Part shown: positions 7,247-11,084 of the stretch, piece after piece | Layout of the letters: every line of letters begins with the position of its first letter | Numbering within the stretch: the stretch's first letter is position 1 | Assembly: GCA_011375245.1 (NCBI GenBank) | Contig: DRMA01000161.1 | Span: forward strand, 1-11,084 | DNA length: 11,084 nucleotides | Direction: 5' to 3' | Source of the DNA: Thiothrix sp. | GTDB lineage: Bacteria; Pseudomonadota; Gammaproteobacteria; Thiotrichales; Thiotrichaceae | Program-made: the position numbers and the translations under genes | Notes under the pieces: model-generated | Databases searched by the model: none | Told to the model about the DNA's origin: nothing | What the model saw: the letters and a program-made list of their open reading frames with translations, nothing else

Positions 7247-7560
7247 TTTGAATCAATAGTTAAAAATCTACAAAACGATCCCACACTTGCCTAAGATAGA
7301 AATAGGAATAGAAACAGAAATAAAATCGTTCTATTCAATATTGTAATTACCTTATGAAGTAAGATATTTAACTAGAAGTCTCATAGACCCACCAAATTAA
7401 AACTATAGTGAGTTGCTAAGCTTCCTAAGCTGGGCAGTTTACTTTTTGTACTTATCTATAAATCATTATTAGCAGTGTAAAGCACAAAAAACTCGCAAAA
7501 AAACTTGCATGACATAAAATCATACAAATATATTTGAAAGCCATTCTCCTAACGATACAA

Positions 7561-7623
7561 ACATGCAGACATCAACTGAATTGAGTCCACTTTATATTTA
7601 ATTTTTAATCTATTCCTGCATGT
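7561..7623. repeat. Separated 8-bp inverted repeat
   Basis: ACATGCAG (7561-7568) and CTGCATGT (7616-7623) are perfect inverted copies 47 nt apart in the gene-free region. It could be chance, the base of a fold, or the ends of a tiny remnant. No target-site duplication is evident. Confidence 0.25.
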
Positions 7624-7650
7624 AAAAAACTACAAAGTAGCTTAAATTTA

Positions 7651-7735
7651 GGTTCGCCTCACTTAATAACAAGCATTATAAAATGCTCCACTATATCCCT
7701 TGGCCATCAGGCAAATAACACAGTCCTAACGAACC
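7651..7735. other. Possible structured RNA or fold in the divergent gap
   Basis: GGTTCG (7651-7656) can pair with CGAACC (7730-7735). Enclosed are a clean hairpin, AGCATT-ATAA-AATGCT (7672-7687), and a weaker one around TTGGCC-ATCA-GGCAAA with one mismatch. This gives a three-way-junction shape in the least AT-rich part of the gap. No matching family is recognised, and pairings this short can be chance. Confidence 0.22.
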
Positions 7736-8006
7736 CAATCTTAAAGGCAACCTTCCTAAATCTTCCGCGCAGTCTACAGTTTCAATTTAAAATAGTCCAC
7801 TAACTAATCCACTTTTATTTATGGTTAATTTTCACTACCAAATAGCTAAAAATACACTCACCCTCCACAAAAAAAATTTAAAAACACATGATAAATAAAA
7901 TAAAAATACAAGATCAATATCTACAAACAAGATTTCAACGCTATCATCAAATAAAATACTTGCTTAATAAATAACAAAAATTTATCCAACAGATTAAATT
8001 TTAAAC

Positions 8007-8028
8007 TTCTAATATAACTATATTAGAA
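8007..8028. promoter_or_regulatory. Perfect 22-bp palindrome upstream of ctaA
   Basis: TTCTAATATA (8007-8016) and TATATTAGAA (8019-8028) are perfect inverted 10-bp arms around AC. The very short spacer and lack of GC pairs or a T-run argue against a terminator and for a dimer-binding operator. It lies 195 bp before the ctaA start. Confidence 0.45.
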
Positions 8029-8079
8029 TATGGTTAGTAACTTGATCAAAGAGCGGTAATATTGAAAAAATATACTTAA

Positions 8080-8095
8080 TGTGTTATCTAACACA
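8080..8095. promoter_or_regulatory. Perfect TGTGTTA dyad upstream of ctaA
   Basis: TGTGTTA-TC-TAACACA is a perfect inverted repeat with 7-bp arms and a 2-bp centre, 128 bp before the ctaA ATG. A near copy lies before ctaC (7231-7246), and a further half-site TGTGTTA at 8143-8149 lies just upstream of a -10-like TATGAT (8159-8164). It does not match the CRP or FNR consensus. An operator is the best guess. Confidence 0.45.
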
Positions 8096-8098
8096 CCC

Positions 8099-8124
8099 AT
8101 GGCACATGCTACCTCATGTTCCAT
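8099..8124. repeat. Hairpin next to the TGTGTTA dyad
   Basis: ATGG-C-ACATG (8099-8108) pairs with CATGT-T-CCAT (8115-8124), nine base pairs with one mismatch, around a 6-nt loop (CTACCT). It begins 4 nt after the preceding dyad. It may be a second operator or a leader-RNA hairpin. Confidence 0.38.
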
Positions 8125-8223
8125 AGCAAATTTATAGAGTATTGTGTTACCACAGGATTATGATAATAAGCTAACAATCTCTACCAGATAAAAAACAATC
8201 ATTAAGGATGACATACTATTTCC

Positions 8224-9231
8224 ATGGAACACTCACAGAAATTTCTCTCTTATGTACTTTTACTTGCCCTTCTTTTAGCATTTACTGTTGTCGCACTAGG
8301 AGCTTATACACGCCTTTCTGATGCAGGTCTTGGCTGCCCTGACTGGCCTGGATGTTATGGGCATATTGGTGTGCCTGAACAAGTAAAGAGTGACAACTAT
8401 CAGCGACCTCTAGAAGCTGACAAAGCATGGAAAGAAATGATCCATCGCTATGTTGCAGGAGCCTTGGGGCTACTTATCTTATTTATATTTTTTATTTCTT
8501 TCAACAGAAAATATAAGCAATCTCCATTAGTTCCTTCTATATTATTAATAGTTGTTATTTTTCAAGCACTATTGGGTATGTGGACAGTTACTATGCTGCT
8601 TAGCCCCGTCATTGTGTCAGCACATCTTATTGGTGGCTTGACGACATTATCACTTATTAACTGGCTTTATTTAAATAACAAAAATAATAGAAGTCATGCT
8701 GATTCTTCATCTTCTTCAACGTATACATCTACACTAAAGCTCGCTGCTACAATTGGCTTATTTTTAGTCTGCGCGCAAATTTTCCTAGGTGGCTGGACAA
8801 GCACTAATTATGCAGCGCTTGCTTGTGGGACATCATTTCCAACCTGCGCAACACAATGGTGGCCTACAATGGACTTTGCCAATGCATTCACTATTTCCCA
8901 TACCTCAAATACTAACTATGAATTTGGCATCCTTGAAAACCCAGCACGAACAGCTATCCAAGTAACTCATCGCATAGGTGCTTTAGTACTCAGTATTTAC
9001 CTCATTTTCTTAGGTACTATATTACTCAAACAACAAGCGCTGCGAAAAACAGCGATTGTTTTATTCGTTATACTCAGTATACAAGTTAGTCTTGGCATCT
9101 TAAATGTTGTTTTAGCCTTGCCTTTATCTATTGCTGTTCTTCATAATATTGTTGCTGCCTTTTTACTGTTAACAGTAATAGCAATCAATCACCATCTATA
9201 CAATAATGCACAGACTGAACTTAAAAACTAA
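8224..9231 (+). CDS. ctaA: Heme A synthase (CtaA/Cox15)
   Basis: A 335-aa, eight-span inner-membrane enzyme that oxidises the C8 methyl group of heme O to a formyl group, giving heme A for the oxidase. Seen: GAYTRLSDAGLGCPDWPGCYG (26-46) with Cys38 and Cys44, EMIHRYVAG (His74), SAHLIGGL (His134), a second cysteine pair ACGTSFPTC (Cys201, Cys208), QVTHRIGAL (His249) and VLHNIVAAF (His307). These are the four heme-binding histidines and two loop disulfide pairs of proteobacterial CtaA. A Ser-rich loop (160-166) joins the two four-helix halves. A stop codon at 8209-8211 rules out an upstream start. AAGGA (8204-8208) is a rather distant ribosome binding site. It is the first gene of the plus-strand unit. 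Confidence 0.96.
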   Translation: MEHSQKFLSYVLLLALLLAFTVVALGAYTRLSDAGLGCPDWPGCYGHIGVPEQVKSDNYQRPLEADKAWKEMIHRYVAGALGLLILFIFFISFNRKYKQSPLVPSILLIVVIFQALLGMWTVTMLLSPVIVSAHLIGGLTTLSLINWLYLNNKNNRSHADSSSSSTYTSTLKLAATIGLFLVCAQIFLGGWTSTNYAALACGTSFPTCATQWWPTMDFANAFTISHTSNTNYEFGILENPARTAIQVTHRIGALVLSIYLIFLGTILLKQQALRKTAIVLFVILSIQVSLGILNVVLALPLSIAVLHNIVAAFLLLTVIAINHHLYNNAQTELKN

Positions 9232-9272
9232 TACGTAAAATACTAAATATCATTTAAAAAGCAAGTAACTAT

Positions 9273-9863
9273 ATGAACTCATCAAAACGATCTTTTATCA
9301 TTATTGTCGTCGCATTTATAGCCCCGATTATACTTGGCAGCTTAGTTTATATGAATAAAGAGCGCTTAGGTATGGGAAGTAAAACAGTCAATTATGGCAC
9401 ACTCATCCGTCCTGCAAAACCTACTGAAACACTTGATCTTTTACAAAAAAACAAACCCGCAAATGCAAAAGAAGTTTTACAAGGAAAATGGACATTACTG
9501 CAAATTTCTCCTACAAAATGCGATGAACTATGCCAAGAACATTTATTGCTTATAAAACGTGTCAGAATATTGATGAATGAACACATGCGTCGTATACGTA
9601 CAGTACTTGTTACTGAGAATGGTGAGGCAGATGCCACTGCTATGCAAACAAACTACCCTGACCTTATTCTAACGCATACTAACACTGAAAAATCGAAATT
9701 CATTGCTCAGTTTGAACAAACTAACATAGAGACGAAGGCTTCTACTATCTATTTAATAGATCCGCTAGGCAATCTTATGATGGTTTATCCACAAGCTGAA
9801 CCTAATGTAAAACGTATTATTAAAGATTTAAAACGCTTATTAAAATATTCACGCTTAGGGTAA
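9273..9863 (+). CDS. SCO/thioredoxin-fold membrane protein of oxidase assembly type
   Basis: A 196-aa protein with an N-terminal membrane anchor (about 8-26) and a periplasmic domain. The domain carries a CxxxC pair (Cys83-DEL-Cys87) after GKWTLLQISPTK, and a SCO-like strand IYLIDPLGNLMMVYP (159-173). SCO proteins pass copper to, or reduce, the CuA site of subunit II. In canonical SCO a conserved histidine lies shortly before the YLID-type strand; here that stretch reads IETKAST and no histidine is present. It may therefore act as a thiol-disulfide reductase rather than bind copper, which is inference. Its place between ctaA and cyoE matches a similar protein in pseudomonad cox clusters. It starts 41 bp after ctaA with a weak ribosome binding site. 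Confidence 0.82.
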   Translation: MNSSKRSFIIIVVAFIAPIILGSLVYMNKERLGMGSKTVNYGTLIRPAKPTETLDLLQKNKPANAKEVLQGKWTLLQISPTKCDELCQEHLLLIKRVRILMNEHMRRIRTVLVTENGEADATAMQTNYPDLILTHTNTEKSKFIAQFEQTNIETKASTIYLIDPLGNLMMVYPQAEPNVKRIIKDLKRLLKYSRLG

Positions 9864-9873
9864 AGGAGAAACT

Positions 9874-10773
9874 ATGAAAATGCTATTGACTGCCCTCCCT
9901 AACTATCTCGAACTCTGTAAGATAAAAGTTGTTGCCCTTATTATGTTAACCGCCATTGTGGGTATGTTTCTATCAACACCAGAATTACCCCCTTGGCATC
10001 TTGTTATTTTAGGTTCAATTGGTATTGCACTCGCCTCGGCTTCTGCCGCTGTCTTTAATCATATTATTGATCAAAAAATTGACCATAAAATGACACGTAC
10101 GCAAAACCGCCCAATTGTCAAAGGTGAAGTGAGCACACAATCAGCTCTTATGTTTGGCTTGAGTATTGGTCTTATTGGTATAGGCATACTAGCTATTGGT
10201 GTTAATCTACTAACAGCCATTTTAACTTTTATTGCTTTGATTGGTTATGCTGTTTTCTATACTTTGTATCTAAAACGCGCAACCCCACAAAATATTGTTA
10301 TTGGTGGCGCAGCAGGAGCAGCTCCTCCTTTACTTGGCTGGACCTCGATCACTAACTCCGTTGAATTAGGGGCTTTACTCTTGTTTCTCATCATTTTTAT
10401 TTGGACACCGCCTCACTTTTGGGCATTAGCTATCCATCGACATAAAGAATATGCTAAAGTAAATGTTCCCATGCTCCCAGTCACACATGGCTTGCCTTTT
10501 ACTCGCCTACAAATTTTACTCTATACAATTTTGTTAGTAGTGGTTGCACTAATTCCTTATTTAACTAAAATGAGCGGGCTTATTTATTTAGCAGGGGCAA
10601 TGGTACTAGGTTTTGGTTTTTTATACTTTGCTATACAACTACTAAGACAACCTGATAATAAAAAATTACCAATGCGTACTTTTGGCTATTCTATCAACTA
10701 CCTGATGTTATTATTTATCCTGTTATTAATTGATCATTATATTCCAATACATCTACAGCACTTGATTACTTGA
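9874..10773 (+). CDS. cyoE: Protoheme IX farnesyltransferase (heme O synthase)
   Basis: A 299-aa polytopic UbiA-family prenyltransferase that adds a farnesyl group to heme b, making heme O, the substrate of CtaA. The first allylic-diphosphate motif is NHIIDQKIDHKMTRTQNRP (Asn62, Asp66, Asp70). The second conserved region is YTLYLKRATPQNIVIGG, followed by GAAPPLLGW and then WTPPHFWALAIHRHKEY (177-193) with VPMLPV. AAAGGAG lies 5 nt before the ATG. It starts 10 bp after the SCO-like gene, so the two are surely co-transcribed. Because it sits with ctaA and the cox genes, ctaB is an equally good name. Confidence 0.97.
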   Translation: MKMLLTALPNYLELCKIKVVALIMLTAIVGMFLSTPELPPWHLVILGSIGIALASASAAVFNHIIDQKIDHKMTRTQNRPIVKGEVSTQSALMFGLSIGLIGIGILAIGVNLLTAILTFIALIGYAVFYTLYLKRATPQNIVIGGAAGAAPPLLGWTSITNSVELGALLLFLIIFIWTPPHFWALAIHRHKEYAKVNVPMLPVTHGLPFTRLQILLYTILLVVVALIPYLTKMSGLIYLAGAMVLGFGFLYFAIQLLRQPDNKKLPMRTFGYSINYLMLLFILLLIDHYIPIHLQHLIT

Positions 10774-10806
10774 CAGGTGATGTAAAAACAATACAGAGAA
10801 GAAATC

Positions 10807-10992
10807 ATGGAAACACTACGCATAATAAAAAGCGTTTTATCAGCAATGATTGGGGTACAAAAAAAACAAAATCTAGAAAACGATTTTTCTAAAAGTAGTG
10901 CAACACCTTTCATTATTGCAGGCATTGTCATGACGCTTGTTTTTATTGTCAGTATATGGTTGGTAGTACAACTCGCACTTAAAACTAGCTGA
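10807..10992 (+). CDS. DUF2970-type small membrane protein
   Basis: A 61-aa protein with an N-terminal amphipathic part containing SVLSAMIGVQKKQNLENDF (9-27) and a single membrane span (about 35-57). The SVLxAxxGVQ...DF pattern followed by one span is the pattern I associate with the DUF2970 family, which often sits near cox genes in proteobacteria. Its function is not established. It lies 33 bp after cyoE in the same direction, with a modest AGAGAAG site before the ATG, so it probably ends this operon. A reading frame on the opposite strand here shows no family features. Confidence 0.82.
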   Translation: METLRIIKSVLSAMIGVQKKQNLENDFSKSSATPFIIAGIVMTLVFIVSIWLVVQLALKTS

Positions 10993-10999
10993 TACTAAT

Positions 11000-11037
11000 G
11001 CATCTGTAAATGCAAGAATAATAGACGTTACAGATGC
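11000..11037. repeat. 10-bp inverted repeat after the DUF2970 gene
   Basis: GCATCTGTAA (11000-11009) and TTACAGATGC (11028-11037) are perfect inverted copies separated by 18 nt. The position 7 bp past the stop codon suggests a transcript end, but there is no T-run and the loop is long. A weak terminator or an operator for the next gene are both possible. Confidence 0.4.
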
Positions 11038-11040
11038 TTA

Positions 11041-11070
11041 TTGCTATGCGATTTAAGTTAGCGATATAAT
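11041..11070 (+). promoter_or_regulatory. Sigma-70-like promoter for a gene beyond the window
   Basis: TTGCTA (11041-11046) and a consensus TATAAT (11065-11070) are separated by 18 bp. It follows the inverted repeat at 11000-11037. The gene it would drive is outside the window. Confidence 0.4.
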
Positions 11071-11084
11071 TGACTAATATTAAG

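Larger units (their letters stand above)
7144..8223. other. 1.08-kb gene-free divergent intergenic region
   Basis: The region separates ctaC (minus) from ctaA (plus) and must hold the promoters for both units. I find no reading frame with a credible start site and ribosome binding site; the longest ATG-started frame I traced is 28 codons. The right part contains three stacked inverted repeats (8007-8124). A TGTGTTA/TAACACA heptamer occurs five times, at 7240-7246, 7716-7722, 8080-8086, 8089-8095 and 8143-8149. The middle (about 7650-7790) is less AT-rich than its surroundings and can fold. No tRNA, terminator or insertion-sequence signature is recognisable. A degraded gene cannot be excluded. 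Confidence 0.7.

Noticed and set aside
7417..7434. Adjacent direct repeat CTAAGCTtcCTAAGCT as a regulatory array
   Set aside because: There are only two 8-bp copies, with no third copy or second occurrence near either promoter.
7429..7623. Insertion-sequence remnant bounded by short inverted repeats
   Set aside because: No transposase fragment or target-site duplication could be recognised; the short repeats alone do not support it.
7651..7656. GGTTCG as part of a tRNA T-arm
   Set aside because: No acceptor stem, anticodon arm or cloverleaf spacing can be built around it.
7888..7974. 28-codon ATG frame in the divergent gap
   Set aside because: It has no ribosome binding site, lies in a very AT-rich stretch, and its Lys/Ile/Asn/Gln-rich composition is what random AT-rich sequence gives.
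8042..8049. TTGATCAA as an FNR site
   Set aside because: The half-sites abut, without the 4-bp spacer of the FNR consensus, so it is only an 8-bp palindrome.
10737..10931. Minus-strand 64-codon frame opposite the DUF2970 gene
   Set aside because: It overlaps the end of cyoE and the DUF2970 gene antisense; the plus-strand frame has the family pattern and co-directional spacing.

Overview
The window holds a complete gene set for building a proton-pumping aa3/caa3-type cytochrome c oxidase (heme-copper oxidase, type A1), plus its heme A supply and assembly factors. The AT-rich DNA, the CoxII with a fused cytochrome c domain, the cytochrome c5-like domains, and the small companion genes of the DUF2909 and DUF2970 types all point to a gammaproteobacterium with an AT-rich genome. 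I cannot name the genus from sequence alone.

Layout. Positions 1-39 are a strong terminator. From about 7143 down to 88, on the minus strand, runs an operon-like block. In transcription order it is ctaC (CoxII with fused cytochrome c), ctaD (CoxI), a 37-codon membrane micro-gene, ctaG (Cox11 copper chaperone), ctaE (CoxIII), a DUF2909 twin-membrane-span protein, SURF1, and a membrane-anchored protein with two cytochrome c5-like heme domains joined by a long Ala/Pro/Glu linker. Positions 7144-8223 are a 1.08-kb gene-free divergent region with several inverted repeats. From 8224 to 10992, on the plus strand, lie ctaA (heme A synthase), a SCO/thioredoxin-like membrane protein, cyoE/ctaB (heme O synthase) and a DUF2970 membrane protein. 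An inverted repeat and a promoter-like sequence follow, leading to a gene beyond the window.

How it works together (established family knowledge). CyoE farnesylates heme b to heme O and CtaA oxidises heme O to heme A. SURF1 helps heme A insertion and CtaG delivers copper to CuB. SCO-type proteins prepare CuA on subunit II. CtaC, CtaD and CtaE form the catalytic core. Electrons from the bc1 complex would enter through cytochrome c domains, here both the domain fused to CtaC and possibly the separate anchored diheme protein.

The coding content is mostly ordinary. The parts most worth a second look are: the divergent regulatory region, where a TGTGTTA-based dyad recurs upstream of both transcription units and a perfect 22-bp palindrome lies nearby; the tandem-repeat linker of the diheme cytochrome; the SCO-like protein lacking an obvious copper-binding histidine; and the unannotated 37-aa gene between ctaD and ctaG. 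I see no mobile element, CRISPR array, tRNA or rRNA.
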